Source: Enoplolaimus lenunculus (lineage: Eukaryota > Nematoda > Enoplea > Enoplida > Thoracostomopsidae). From it: a stretch of 64,000 bases of DNA. The notes under the pieces were generated by a model that searched no databases, was not told the origin of the DNA, and worked only from the letters and a program-made list of their open reading frames with translations. Both the position numbers and the translations under genes were made by a program. Shown one piece after another: positions 22,508-35,629 of this stretch. The DNA is taken from positions 372,001 to 436,000 of the forward strand of contig JASANG010000266.1 of assembly GCA_030248215.1 (NCBI GenBank), written 5' to 3'. Numbering within the stretch: the stretch's first letter is position 1; every line of letters starts with the position of its first letter.

Positions 22508-24957
22508 AAAATAGACGCGATTAAATTATATATATGCAACTGAACACGAACAGAAAACTAAGTGAAAAAACAAATAAAAAGCATATTTAGCCAATTGTTT
22601 TCGAAAAGATAAAAAATGAAGTATAAAAAAGATTGAAGTTGTTTTACAAAATGGTCAAAATTCGTGGCTACACAGAGTAACAGTCAGCCGTATTAATCAT
22701 AGTTGTCCCATGTGGGTATAAAATAAAGCACCAGATCAGGTGTTGGCAGAATCATAATTGATTCGCTAAGAATTGCATAATATACCTATTGTGCAAGGTT
22801 ACATTTCCTTAAAATTGACACCGTATTTTGATGTCGATAAGCATATTTTAAGAATGCGTACACTTAAAAATACTCTTTTGATATTTATGATTGGCTTAGA
22901 TTCACGAAAAGGCTTATATACTCCTAAGCCTTTGCTTAAAACTTAAACTTTATCCTCATAATTGGAGAAATGCTATAGCCGATTATTTAATACAATTTCA
23001 ACGTATGTGGATTATGGTAGATAAGGCGTAGTAAATAATATGTGGTAGTTCAATAACAGCCGTTACAATACATTTTGTTGACTAAAGCAATGAAGATAAT
23101 TTCTGTTACTGAACGGTATAATATCAAATCGTTGAATCTGAAAATATTTCAAATTGTGTTCATTTCTTAATTGTCTTAATTGCCGTTGGTTTTTTGGGCG
23201 GAGATTCTGTAGCAGATAACTATCGACTTTACCTTGTCCGCCTATATGATCAATATATTTTTCAAATTGTGAACACTTAATTTCTTAAAAAGTAAACGAT
23301 TTAAAAGACGTTTTGTTTAATTTTAAAACATATGCATACCTACTTATCATGGGCAGAATTACTGTAAGTATGTATAAACTCAAAATATTTCACTGAAATA
23401 TGTATATATACCTATACATACATATATATATGTTATATATATCTATATATATAAATATATATGTATGTATATCATTGTGCAATCGGATACCAAAAAATGA
23501 TGGAGCCGGATCCAGTTAACCAATTCCCATCTAAAATAAGATTGTGTTTAAATATCAGAACTCAGGTAATATTTATTTTTTCCGTGGCTTAAGATGTTCA
23601 AAGTGTTTCGTAACAAAGCTTATCACTTCACACCGATGCATTTGTAACACTTTAACAACGACCCAATTCTACTATTCTATATTTTATAGTGTTCTGTACA
23701 GTTGCAATATTTGTTTGGCCCATGTTCCAGTTTTCTATTTAAGAGCATCCAGTATTCCTCAGGTACTATAAAATCGAATTCCTGCAATGTTAATATATGA
23801 AAATTTCGTAGTTAGAAGTTGACGGAATTCTTGTTATTTTAAACTTTGAAAATGCTAAGTGTGTTTATTCAGGTAAATCTTGAAAAAATTTTAAAATTTA
23901 ATAACTGGTAATCAAACTTTTCAATTGTTTACAAAATTCAATTGAACCACAAAAAAATTAGGGAACACTGGATACATCTGTGATTTGACGACCCAAAGCA
24001 TGCGGTAGAATCTGCTATTTTTGTCGCAAATTATGAATTTCAAAATAGTACCCAAGCGCATGCCGATGACAATTCATTAGAACAATTGAACCTCGATACA
24101 CAAACGATTAAAACCGTATATAATTAAACAATTAATTATTAACGGTAAAATTCCTAAGATATATAAGCTATATAACAGTTTTCCTTCAAGGTATATACTG
24201 ATTGAAATAAAGCTTTGTCTCTTTGCTATAAGGAAATAAAATATGGCAATTGATCTATTCAAAATAATGGATGAAAGCTGAGAGCAAGCATGATTGTAAA
24301 CATTGTTTCACTGCTTGGATTTCACACTCAGGTAGCAACACAAACACTACAGATAAAACAAAATGTTTCTAAATGAATGAGCTCTTACTGAAGAAAGTAA
24401 TACTGCACGGAACTCAAAATTTTGACTGCAATTTATACCTGGAAATTGTTCAAAACGCAACAATTAACACGAATAACACAACAGCAAGCGTATCAAACAT
24501 TTAATTCAAAACCAAACTCTTCAGCAATTAATTGAGCAAATAAAAGTTGCTCAAACCAATTGAAGCTAAGACTGATGCAGACCTACAGTAATCTTCACAC
24601 AATTTGTTCAAATACAGACGTTGCAAAGTTGACTGTTTGGGCAAAAATATAGTCCTGGAAAATGAGTTAATTTCTCGAAGAGGACGCGGAGTCAACAAAA
24701 TTATGGGCATAGAGACGAAGGTGTAGGGTGATATGCTTCCCCCAAGGTATAGGGGGATATATCCTTCCCCCAATTTCTTGAGAAACGATAAAAAGCCCTT
24801 CTTGTAGGGTTTCAATTACCTTCTGAATCGTATAAGTTAAAAAATTTTCGCCCGCTACGATCGCTCGAGCAAAACATTTTGTATTTGGCTGCTCCCTTAA
24901 AATGAAATCCTGGCTACACTCTGTAGAATAATTAGTTATGTTAAGGGTTGTACAAAC
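22508..24957. other. Intergenic, nothing coding recognised
   Basis: AT-rich, with an irregular TATATA/CATACATA microsatellite at about 23398-23475. Open frames at 23544-23771 and 24528-24815 have no recognisable domain. Confidence 0.6.
23398..23475. repeat. Irregular AT/TATG microsatellite
   Basis: Mixed TATA, CATA and TATG units without a single period. Confidence 0.85.
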
Positions 24958-25090
24958 AGGTCCGTAGCCAGCTCACCTTGCCAAGGAGGGCTAAAATTTT
25001 TCCTAGAGGGGCATTTAAGGCTTTTTAATGACTTACAAGTAAGGTTGAAAGTTTTCCAGAGGAGGCCAATATTTTTTCAGAAACAGCTTT
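24958..25090. mobile_element. G-family MITE, right end missing
   Basis: CAGGTCCGTAGCCAGCTCAC at the left, then CCTTGCCAAGGAGGGCTAAA, matching G elements in reverse orientation. The far terminus is not found. Confidence 0.65.
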
Positions 25091-25682
25091 GAAGTTCTTG
25101 CAGCTGCAAATTATTCAGTGGAACTCATGCTATTTTATTAAACTCGCACCAGCGAACGCAGTTGCAAGTCGCTTGTATTTCTGGCACCTGCAGTTTTATT
25201 GGTCAATCGGAATGCTCCTTTGAAAACTGTTGCAGCTGCATGCATTTCGTGCAAGTTGCAGCTGCGAGTTCTCGTTGCAAAAACTTGCACATGTGAATGA
25301 GGCTTTAGTTAGGTTATTGTAGTGCAAAAGTAGGCATACTTACATAGACTGCAAGCGCCAACTCAGATTTTAGACGCATGCGGCTAAATTGTTTCTAAAC
25401 GTTTAGAAATTGTTTATCCAAAATACTCTCGAAAAATTCCGTTAAGAACAAGTGACTCATATGATCATATTTCATTATCTTTAGCTGAAATTACCACTAT
25501 TAGATAAAGAAATATATATGCATGAACAAATGTGAGTGCCGAATCAGTTGTGTTTCCGCAAATGAATATATAATATATAGTATTAATTTCAGTATCTATT
25601 AAAGCTCCACCTAAAATATTAATTAAAGTTTCTCCTAAAGGTATCAATTGTATATATATATAATGTTGTCGTCTTACAATTT

Positions 25683-25895
25683 TTGCCCATGTAAAGATAA
25701 GGGGCGGAACGTTTTTCTGTGGGACTAGAATAGAGTAAGCTTAAGTTTTAGACTAATTTGTTTGCATGGCTTAAGTTTAGGCTTAGGCTTAGGCTTAGGA
25801 ACAAACTCATTCTTACGCTTAGGCTTAGGTTTAGGCTTAGGCTTAGGAATATGCTTTATATAAATACTGTTCCGTTCCTGTTCTTTACATTGGCC
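25683..25895. mobile_element. M-family MITE with the longest TTAGGC run
   Basis: Ends are GCCCATGTAAAGATAAGGGG and CTGTTCTTTACATTGGCCC. Flanks (CAATTTT) look duplicated. It contains several consecutive TTAGGC units on the plus strand, including TTTAGGCTTAGGCTTAGGC. Confidence 0.85.
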
Positions 25896-26282
25896 CAATT
25901 TTGAAATGCTAATGGAGTGAGGGTGTGCTACAGGACCATTTTAAAATTTAGTTTGTGTGGATGGGAAAGGAAGGGTCTTAAATATGTTAACACCCACTTG
26001 ACATCACAAACCTTCCGAACGGCGTCCGCACGATATGCACCGAACTTGAATACTGCAACAGCCAAAAAATCAACGAACAGTTTGAACTAAACGTCTAGTA
26101 AAATTCATGTAACAATGAAACTACGATGAGTCATCTGAGCCATGTAGGTATAGCTGCTCTAATGCTGTTCTAACCTAACATCCTACCGTCTCAGCTATAT
26201 AAACTGATAGATTTCACTTGTCGCGGAATTACTGGGATTTTGGAATTTTGTGACTTTCGCTGTATTCAAGGCATGCATTTTC

Positions 26283-26475
26283 TTGGGCTCAGGCTTCACC
26301 TTAGGCTTTTAAGCTCAGACCTGTGCATCAGTTCAAGGTTACAGGATCAAACGCAGGCTTTACACGGACCTTGGCGTAGTTGTAGGCTTAGTGTTAGGTT
26401 TAGGATTTAGGCTCAAGTTTTAGGTTTAGGCTTAGGCTTAAGCTTAGGCTTAGCAGTAAGATTTGGCTTAGGCGT
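26283..26475. repeat. TTAGGC-rich degenerate repeat
   Basis: Repeated GGCTTAGGCTTA and TTTAGGCT units without the M-family terminal repeats. Confidence 0.7.
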
Positions 26476-26511
26476 ATGTTAAGATCTTAGATACAGATAC
26501 ATTATCCTGCG

Positions 26512-26905
26512 TCTAAAATTCACCGCAACCGTCAATCTCAAAATTTCATCGGCGACAATATCCAGCAATTCCACCTGCTATCTATATTCCAAAGTTCCAA
26601 ATCTAATGCACGACCATATATATCCTGAAATCTCGAAATATCATCTGTGACCATATTCCGAAATCTCAGTAATTCTAAAATCTCAACTTCTAACATAGAA
26701 CGAAATCCCAAACTCGTAGCTTCGACTATGTCCCGAAATCCCACCTCTCACATGCGAACGTATTCCAAAATCCCAAAATACCACCGTCGACCACGTCCCA
26801 AAATCCTAAAATTCCACCTGTGACGATATCCTGAAATTTAAAAAATCCCAAAATCTCAACTTCGAAATAATTCCAAAATCCAAACATACCACCTGCCACC
26901 CCAAA
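26512..26905. repeat. Degenerate tandem repeat, roughly 40-50 bp units
   Basis: Recurring phrases of the type CCAAAATCCCAAAAT and CCACCTGTGACCATATTC. Units are irregular. Two open frames crossing it (26538-26744, 26806-26997) are products of the repeat. Confidence 0.65.
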
Positions 26906-28169
26906 GCTTTATGATCGGGAACGGTGGGATTTAGGGACGTCAGCGAGGTTTCCACGGACCAATGTCCGAATAAACATTTGTGTGCAATATTTGCCACAAA
27001 TTAGGCTACGAAAATTATCCGGTGCTTATCACTACATACTGAGAGCGTGGTTTTCAAACCGCTAATTTCAACATCAACAACAATAATGAGAGCGAGTACT
27101 TCAACAAGCCAAGCAATAAGCAATCTCGATCATATATTAAATAATTCAAACTCTCGTGCCGCGCGCATATAATCTCGTATTGAATTGGAATTTCTAACCC
27201 GACGTGCGCATATAAGTTTCCGCGGTTCACTTGCTGTCTTGGTTATCAAACGCATCCCCCAACTGCTTTATAATACTGAGCTATTCCAATTACAATACAT
27301 ATAGTTGACGTTTAAATTGGGTTTTAATTTGACATACGATCGTTCCTGTTTGCTGCTGTGAAACAATTTAACCTTCATCACAATATCATCATAGAAAATA
27401 TAGGCGTTCACGCTGCGACAGTGCAGGAAATGTGGTTCAGCGACAAAATTAAATATATATGCTACACACGCCGTTCGGTTGCTCGCAAAGCTCCGGTTGT
27501 AATATATTAATGAGTCAATGAGATGTGATCAAATCGAATTAGCTACATTAAACGCCATTGCGGTTTTAAAGAGATTTTTATTTAGCAACCAAACTGTTCA
27601 ATTATGTTCCCAATTATTTCTTTACCGCTCTGAGCCCATGTTGTTTTAGGTATGACTACGATCACTCGTGTGATTATTTCTGATACTAACGTGTGGTAAA
27701 AGGAAAGTTGGCTCTGTTCTTAATGAAAGTTTGGTTCATTTTGTAAAACTGTGTTGCGTCTCTTGTTACACTGGCAAAGAATAAATTACATTTTTTTCAG
27801 CTCAAGGAACGTTTGTTTTATATCCTTCAATTATATTCAGTATGTTTTCCAGTAATAATTTTTATTGCTCTAAACAACGACGGCTTTCTATTGTTAGAGT
27901 CTCAATCGAAAAATGCTCTCATGGCCAGTCTTCCAGCAACTTTCCCACGCTAGATTATGCGACCTATTATGTGTATTCAAAGCAGGATAGGAACCAAATT
28001 TCAAATTTTCTTTCAGGTACATAGAGAACGGGACTCCCTTCCTGCTCACACCTCCCACCCAAGTAGTTTGGGTAATGTCACGTTTTTACGCTTGAACCAC
28101 AAATTCGTACTGATTTAGAACTTTAAGATACACCAGCTGAAAAATAAAAACTAGATCTGCAGTCAACTA

Positions 28170-28203
28170 CTGTAGTGACCCGAATAAGAGGGGCGACTTC
28201 ACG
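28170..28203. repeat. Solo terminus of a T-family element
   Basis: CTGTAGTGACCCGAATAAG preceded by TA. The rest of the element is absent. Confidence 0.75.
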
Positions 28204-28249
28204 CAGAATGATAGGCATCAAACTGGTTACTTGAACCAGTTGCATCTTG

Positions 28250-28600
28250 TACGCGCTTGCTCTACTCTGTAAAAGCTTAAACTAACTTGATTTAAGCTTA
28301 AGCTAATCCACCAGTATTAAACTAACCTTTTAGATTAACTAAACTAACTGGTAGGTTTACGCTTAAACTCCATTAAAATCTTACTTATTTTCAGTTTAAG
28401 CTAAACTTAATGAACTCCTAGATACACGGCTGCACTTGTTACTTTAATCTAAAAATAAGTTTGCTTAAACTCGTGTTTAAACTTAAAAGTATGTTAGTTT
28501 AAGTAAACCTTAAAATTCTAGTTTAGTTAGCCCGTCCAGCCATTTAAGTTTTACTCAAACTGATGTTCAAGTTTAGTTAAGCTATAATTTATGTTTAAGT
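28250..28600. repeat. Degenerate TAAGTTTAAACTAA-type repeat tract
   Basis: Many irregular variants of AAGCTTAAACTAAC and GTTTAAGCTAAAC on both strands. No fixed period. Confidence 0.6.
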
Positions 28601-28631
28601 ATTTAGAGAATATTTGCGATTAAGCTTCACG

Positions 28632-28856
28632 TTTAGGCTTTGGCAATGGATTAGGCGTAGGTAAGCCTTTTCAGAACCTTTAGCCCGCGTCTATGCAGGG
28701 AATTTAGGCTTAGGCAATGGATTAGGCATAAGTAAGCCTTTTCAGAACCTTTAGCCCGCGCCTATGCAGGGAATTTAGGCTTAGGCAATGGAATAGGCAT
28801 AAGTAAGCCTTTTCAGAACCTTTAGCCCAAGCCTATGCATGTGCAGGGAATTTAGG
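28632..28856. repeat. Tandem repeat, 3 copies of 71 bp, TTAGGC-containing
   Basis: Units start at 28632, 28703 and 28774 with TTTAGGC, followed by GGCAATGGATTAGGC and AGCCTTTTCAGAACC. Copies are nearly identical, which implies recent amplification. Confidence 0.9.
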
Positions 28857-31108
28857 CCATTCTATCTATTGCACTCCATGCTGCAGTTGCAGCGCAACAA
28901 ATTACAACGCTATGACCGAGTTAAAATGCCTAATTATGTATAGCAAAACGACTGCCTATCTATATACCATAATTTAAATTCAAGCTAATAAGCAAATGAT
29001 AAAAGAGCCAAAGTTTCAACGTTGAAATTTACAAAGTTTTAAAAGAAGATTAATACTTTATTCGATTCGCAGAGAGAGAGAGAGAAAGTACCGCAATTCA
29101 CTCGATAATAAATTTCTGGATATTTGCTGATATAATCGATGCGATGAAAATCGAGAAACGAGCGACGACAATGTCGACTGAATAAAAACGGAAAATGCGC
29201 GTGATCATGTATCGAAAATTGTACACTAAATGGTGGCGTCGTGGGACCCTGTTGAATGAACGGAACTTTTCTCGTGATCACATTTTGTTCTGGATTCAAA
29301 GTGATAAAACCTTGTGCGTGAAGCGATAGTAGTTATTGCGTGCAAGATATTTAAGCGAATTAGCGAGCCAATGAATACGCGCACGCGTGTGTGTTTGGCG
29401 CGCCGGTGGCACTTAATTTTAGCTTTAATTTGATACGATTTAAGCGGCTTTTAATAAGCAAAAGCGGCCGTTGAATTTCGACGGCAAGATATAATAATTG
29501 TGATTGATTGCGCAACCAAGTGTAAATATCTCGTTTGGTTCAGGATGAACCTTTCGCCAAATTAGGTTTTGTTAATAACCGAACGGAGTGTTAATAATTC
29601 AATGATGATCCGCTGTTTTGGTCTCAATTTTCCAATGCCGATTACCGACCAATTTTGCTGAATCAGATTTATTATGCTGTATGTATACTGTCGTCACATA
29701 AATGTAATTTTCAAAATGGGGTCTCTTCGGCTTTTCCCCTAAGCTGTCGGTTGCGCCTAATGGATGCCCAAATTTGAATTTTTAAAAAATTCGAATTTAA
29801 GTTTTCAAGTTCGCGACCCAAAAACGTGCTCGTAAAATAACTTAACAACTTACAGATCATCGGACGCAGCTTTCGAAGCAGGTACAACCATACAGTTGTC
29901 TGATCATAAAAAATTAACATCGTTCAATTCAGCTTCACAGGCTTTGTGTAATGATAGATAATTTGTTTCCCGTTTTAACTATACTTTTCTTGCTCCAATG
30001 GGACCTTAGATTAGAAATCGAATTTTTCGAAATTTAAACTTGGGCGTGAAATGACTACGGGAGGACCATGAGTAACTCAAATATGCCAAAATTTTACAAA
30101 TACGATCACTTTTGGGCAACACTGGTAGGGAAATAATCGAAAACCCCTCAAAACGTGTTGCAGAAAGTGCACAAGAGCCGATCTTTAGAATTCAGTAAGT
30201 CCTGAAGACAGTAAAAGTACCCTTTTTCTGGTCTATTGGGATATTTAGAAAGAAGACATATTTTCCTACCATCTCCTTCCTTGAGCACATAACTGTTTTT
30301 AATGTTTGCCCACGTCTAACGAAAAATGAGACAAATTCGTCCAGTTTAGCGAAGTTCATTTAGCAACAACCGTTTCATCGCTCCATAGAGTCTTTCAAAT
30401 TGTAATTAAAATACTTTTTAAATTTGATGAACAGTATATATACAATGTTCATTGAGCCTGCGTATAGAAGCGAACTTTTAGTTGGGACAATCTACAGACA
30501 TAATTTAGTCTCGTAATACAGGCGCCACCAGAGTTAATTATATTATGATCGAAGTAAACCCTTCGGGTATATTTATGTTCGAAATTTATCACAGTGTAAA
30601 CTATACAGACCCTGATAAAAGTTCGATGGGAAGGTGTTTCGAAAACTGAAAATTCGTATAAATTTTATATTTACGCCGGCGTTTATTTGTTTACAAATAG
30701 CGACGCATATCAGTAAAACTAAAAACTGTCTATAGCGGTTAGAAGTTAAATTGCTAAATTTGCTATTGCAAAATTTTAATCGGTCCTTGTTTCGGGCCGT
30801 AATTAAATTATTGTCCACTGCAAGTGCAGCGTGCAAATTTTGCAATTTTGGACAATTAGTCTGATTTAAATGTTTACAACAGTTGATTTAGTGCTGATTT
30901 AAATTATTTAAAATTTACAGTAATCAAATTCGAGATCAATTAATATTATCTCGCTCATAGTTTCGATCAAAGTTTGTTCGTTTACTTATTGTACGTGAGA
31001 ATTTAATTGATCCAAAATTAGCGCGGCCAACGGCTATGAACAGCGCAATTTGAACCGGAAGGTTTGGTAACAAAATTGCAGTTTAGATTTTTACAGTAGA
31101 GTGTTTAA

Positions 31109-33311
31109 CCCTCAACGGCCCGGCAAAATTTTCACCTTAATCAGCCCAACGGTCTACATATGTAGACAACACAACTAGCGTTAGTTTTGGCTTATCTCAG
31201 GGTGCTCTCCTCCTTTAACTGGCTTGAGACAGTCAGAACTAGTGTTCTGGCGGAGTTCCACCCGCTCCCCGTCCAGCCTCCCACTGCGGGCGCGTTGTCC
31301 AGTTAAGCACAGTCGTTGCACGTTATGGTGCGATTCATGTGGTCCTTGCACACTTGTTTTCCACATGACGAACAGCTCAATCTCGTAGATTTGCGACAAC
31401 TTGTGACCTGACATTTGGTCGGTTTACCAGATGTAGAAGGTTCGTTTCGCTTTTGAGGCAGCCCGTAAGCCATAAATGAATCCTTTGATTTTGCGTAAAT
31501 TTTTTCACTACTGTAACGTTTGGTCATATTGTCTTGCGCTAGTTGTTCGGCTACTTTTTTCATGAAAACATTGCGTGACTTTTGATATCCGTTCAGTTTC
31601 ACGACAATGAATGCGTTGTGCAACGCAATATCAATCATATTGAAAACGCAGACTAGAGGATAACGATTCGTTTTGCGTTTGCAGGTAAAATCATCAATGC
31701 AAGAGTCCATTTCATCAACCCCGCCTTTTCCCAAATTATAATCCAAGATAACTGCTGGTTTTTCGCCCTCTCTGCTGGTGCAAACTTCGTTTTTCACATG
31801 AACTGAACTTAGTAATAGCACATTTTTATTTTTCTTTGGACAATAAGACGCCAACATTATGCGGTTATTGTGGTCCCATAAAAATCGGGTGCTATAGACC
31901 TCTTGTTCTTTTGTTGACTTTAGCACCGGAGGTACGCTGCGGCGATTTGCCATTATTGTGCCTGTGCACGTTAGCCCACTTTGTAATAGGTCCACAGCCA
32001 ATTCATGGGATGTGAAATAGCGGTCCATGAAAATGTTTCGCTGAGTGTTACAGTATGGTTGAATAAGATCCATTACGATGCGTTTAGCAAGCCCTACGGC
32101 CCGTTCGCCTTCACGCCCTGTATAAATATTTCCTTTTAGGGCATATCCATTCCGAGCATCGCAAAGCCAGAATATTTTTACGCCGTACTTAGCAGGTTTC
32201 GCCGGCATGTACGCTCGCCCCGGTGCATATCCTCTATACCCGTAGAGCTGTTCATCTACTGTAAGTGATTCGGACGGTATATAATGAAGACGAAAGTTGG
32301 ACTGAAATAGGTCCCAAACATCTCGTATAGCAGCCATTTTGTCACTTTTTTGACGCTCCCGGCGAGTCAGTTTGTTGTCGAATGTTACATTTTCCAGCAA
32401 CTGTTTCATTCTGTTTTTTGACAGCGCGCAGCGGTAAAAGGGCCTGCTGTCGTTTTTGGTGAATAGTGAAGCCACTGGAGACATGTTATCGCGATCTGCA
32501 CCAGCTCTGATTACCACCCCAAGCCAAGCTTTCAGCTCGCACATTGGTAGCGTTGAAAAATTGCGCGCCCGCAGTCGCCTACTAGTGAGTCGCTGAATTG
32601 TATGTAAAATGGGCTCGTTTATATAAAGATAAAATGCTTGTGACTCTGTTGTAGGGTTTACTGCAGTGCCTTCGCGAAAGCGAATTATATTTCTAGCTAA
32701 CACTCGGACAGGCGGTGTTGTAGAATGCCACCCAACACCCGTCGCTGACAAAAACACATTACTTCCACTAGAAGTCTCGTCCATATCGCTCAACTCACTA
32801 CTAGATGCGTCCGATTGTTTTTGTAATTCACCATCACTATCTTGCTCATAAATAGCAGCCTCTTCACTACTGCATTGACCTAACTCAACTGATTCTGAGT
32901 CGTCATTTGAACTATTGTCGTCCGGTTTGTCATCTTCTGTCTCTGAATCACTTGGTTCTAATACACGTCGTACGACCTCAGTCAAAGATAATTTATGCAA
33001 ACCTGACATTTCCCTGACTTTACCTCACCATACAAAACCGTGTGTAAGAACAAAACGTTCCAATTCTTGTCAAAACTCAAACTATGATCAAATCAACATC
33101 TGTCTACATATGTAGACGGTCGGGTTATATAGGTATATGACTCACTGTACAGCAAACTTTTGTTCCCACAATGCTATAAGTTTTTTATACTACTATAACA
33201 GAATAATTATCGATGGAAATTAAACAATAGATTCTTAACTATAGCACCTGCCGAACAATCAATTGCCGAACTGGTTATGTCTACATATGTAGACTGTCGG
33301 GCCATTGAGGG
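31109..33311 (-). mobile_element. Complete piggyBac DNA transposon
   Basis: It is flanked by TTAA at 31105-31108 and 33312-33315. Termini are CCCTCAACGGCCCGGCA and, inverted on the right, CCCTCAATGGCCCGACA (two mismatches in 17). A perfect 16-bp palindrome, GTCTACATATGTAGAC, occurs three times inside: 31152-31167, 33102-33117 and 33279-33294. It encloses one uninterrupted transposase. Everything expected for autonomous movement is visible, so the insertion looks young. Confidence 0.95.
31303..33009 (-). CDS. piggyBac transposase (568 aa, intact)
   Basis: The protein cuts and pastes the element at TTAA sites in the nucleus. Residues 1-90 are an acidic Ser/Asp/Glu-rich N-terminus. The DDE/D catalytic core follows, with LTVDEQLYGYRG, KPAKYGVKIFWLCDA (D284), IFMDRYFTS (D329) and KGGVDEMDS (D432, D435). 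These line up with the DDD triad plus extra Asp of the Trichoplusia piggyBac protein. The C-terminus (residues 533-567) is a cross-brace zinc finger with Cys at 533, 538, 546, 549, 554, 564 and 567 and His557, which binds terminal repeats in this family. Length is close to the usual 590-600 aa. No stop or frameshift interrupts it. The start is a true ATG at 33009. Confidence 0.96.
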   Translation of the reverse strand: MSGLHKLSLTEVVRRVLEPSDSETEDDKPDDNSSNDDSESVELGQCSSEEAAIYEQDSDGELQKQSDASSSELSDMDETSSGSNVFLSATGVGWHSTTPPVRVLARNIIRFREGTAVNPTTESQAFYLYINEPILHTIQRLTSRRLRARNFSTLPMCELKAWLGVVIRAGADRDNMSPVASLFTKNDSRPFYRCALSKNRMKQLLENVTFDNKLTRRERQKSDKMAAIRDVWDLFQSNFRLHYIPSESLTVDEQLYGYRGYAPGRAYMPAKPAKYGVKIFWLCDARNGYALKGNIYTGREGERAVGLAKRIVMDLIQPYCNTQRNIFMDRYFTSHELAVDLLQSGLTCTGTIMANRRSVPPVLKSTKEQEVYSTRFLWDHNNRIMLASYCPKKNKNVLLLSSVHVKNEVCTSREGEKPAVILDYNLGKGGVDEMDSCIDDFTCKRKTNRYPLVCVFNMIDIALHNAFIVVKLNGYQKSRNVFMKKVAEQLAQDNMTKRYSSEKIYAKSKDSFMAYGLPQKRNEPSTSGKPTKCQVTSCRKSTRLSCSSCGKQVCKDHMNRTITCNDCA

Positions 33312-33315
33312 TTAA

Positions 33316-35629
33316 GCACTTATCTTCTGTCAATAATAAGTTTTGATAGTAGTAAACAGGTCTATTCACATACACGCTCTATTTGAAATCGCACTGTATT
33401 ACAAAGTTCAACTACTACAAATTGTTGCATTTATTAATGGTTCCATAGCCAGAAATTAGTAAAATTCAGCGACACAAAATGACCCAGGTGCTCAATTCTC
33501 GCATCGCATTGGTCGGCTCATAATTTAGCTCATTGCATGCAAATCCCAGAGTTATGGATATCCGTGCTACATATAACTATTACGAGTAAAATATTACTAT
33601 ACAATTGAAAATTGTTTGCAAAAAAAAAGCAATTGTGAACAAAAAAATTTTAAGAATTTGAAGAATCAAATCGAAGGTGTTTAACGATTTTAAAGCACAT
33701 AAAATCCCAGTAGCTTCGTCAGGACAACACCATTTCGAATATAAGAGGCAAATAGATAGCTTAAAATGCTAGGAGGGCTCAAAAATTCAGAAGGGGCATG
33801 CGCTGATTTTACGTATATAATCTTACAAGTGGGACTACAAATTGTCTCGAAGGAGATGTACAATTTTTCTAGGGGTTCAGAGCCTGTGGCCCCTTTGGCA
33901 ACAGGCGCACCTTTGCGATTAAGTATGCACAATAAGCTATAACTCAACAGTTATAACCACCATTTGTTACACTTTCCGTTCGATAAAACGCTGTATTACA
34001 CAGATTGCGCATTTAAAGTCAACTAAAGACATAAAATGTTTTGTTTTAAAACTAGGAGTAGATTAAAAAAATCTTTCCTGTATTAAAATTTTTGATGGTA
34101 AATTGCTCAGAGAGGCAGATGTACTTCTTTTGCGTGCCGCAATCAATTTTTATATTCATAGGCACCATATTTACATTAACGAACGCAAACGCCGTTTTAA
34201 GCTGGAATGACAATTGCGTGAACTTTTTGTATTGAGAAAATTGTAACGCAAAACTGATTTGGCTCATTCCAGGATTATCAAAACAGTTATTTGACTAGAA
34301 CCGGATTAGAATTTAAAGCTTATACTTTATCGCAGTCGACAGTAAAACATTGCGCCCCAGATCTGATTGCATGGGCCAAAGGTTTTATGACCTTAAAAAT
34401 AGATTTTTTCTAAAATTTAAATCAACGCGTGAAATGATCAGTAGATCAAGAGAAGCTCGAATATGCAAAAATTTTTGAAATACGTCCGTTTTTAAGCAAA
34501 CGCGCACACAACGAATTTTAGATATCGACAAAATCCTAAAAGTAGATATATAGAATACGCTCGCGCTAAATAAACCATTTAATTGAGTTTATTCGCGTAT
34601 TTATTCAGCAACACAAAACTGATTAATTTCAAATGCATCAAAGTGTAATATTATAGTACGCTACGACGACAAAAAGTCCTTCAAACAATTAACAATTTTA
34701 GTTGGCAGCCGTAACGGCTGCATTTTAAATTAACACGCTCAACGGCGAAAATATGTAGTAGCAACTACCGTTAACAGTAAAATGCAACAGCCTGCGCGGT
34801 GTGTTATGCGATACAAATTCATTATTATTTGCACTTGAGCAGCGCACAAATTCTATGAAAACTTTATTCGTTTAAAAGCGTTGAGTACCGCTACACGTTG
34901 CTAAAGGTATAGGTAGAATTGCTTGTTGACGCCGCTATGGTGGACAAAAATTACCAGCGTACATATCGTATATTTGGCGATAAAACAACTATTTTATTTG
35001 CATGGTCATTGTGACTATTTTATCATGAATATTTATCGGCCGAAAATTGTTTCTTATACACAAGAGTATGTATAAGTTAAACGACGAAGGTAAATTAACA
35101 TACAAAAATTATTTGGCGTCAATATGTGTCACTTTTAAACCTGCGTTGGCGACAGTGTTCAGATTTGTTTCGGTGATAGCAAAACGGCTCGCATAACAAA
35201 CGGTCTGCTGATGCGGCAAATCTCACCAGTCGCCAGGGGTTGTGCGGTTTGGCGAAAAACAGAGGCTGTCAGTCCGACGAATATCTTCGCTTATATTGTC
35301 GAAAAATCGGTCGACAAAAGACTTGTTCACTAGAAAAATTTTTCTCGCAAACTTTCTAAATCAATCGATTTTCTCAGTTGAGCAACTCTTGGTGGCTGAC
35401 CTGTCACCATAGCGACGTAAAGAATTCGAAGCGCAGCAACCGGCAGCGTTTTCTGATGAAGTATTTCAATTTTTACAAAATTTGCTGTGAATCTTAAAAA
35501 TTACGGCGGAGAAGTTTCAATTTATAAATTGATTTGCCATATATATGAGTGAATTTACAGGTTAAGTCACAGAACCAAATAAACATACAAGACGACGCGC
35601 ATCTAGTTTTATCTGAATATACGAAAAAT
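33316..35629. other. Intergenic, nothing coding recognised
   Basis: AT-rich. About 34375-34505 resembles 29990-30120 (GCGTGAAATGA followed by a CTCAAATATGC-like phrase), suggesting a diverged dispersed repeat. No protein motif was seen. Confidence 0.55.

Larger units (their letters stand above)
27000..31104. other. Intergenic; no gene recognised
   Basis: Contains a solo T-family end (28170-28203), degenerate TAAGTTTAA-rich sequence (about 28250-28600) and a 71-bp tandem repeat (28632-28856). The stretch 29040-29420 is less AT-rich and has an AG-dinucleotide run, but the 86-residue open frame there resembles nothing known. Confidence 0.55.

Noticed and set aside
26283-28856. True telomere or chromosome end
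   Set aside because: TTAGGC runs are short, degenerate and interstitial, with unique sequence and genes on both sides.
29039-29299. 86-residue minus-strand frame in a less AT-rich patch
   Set aside because: No motif or homology that I recognise. It could be 5' UTR or promoter sequence but nothing shows it.
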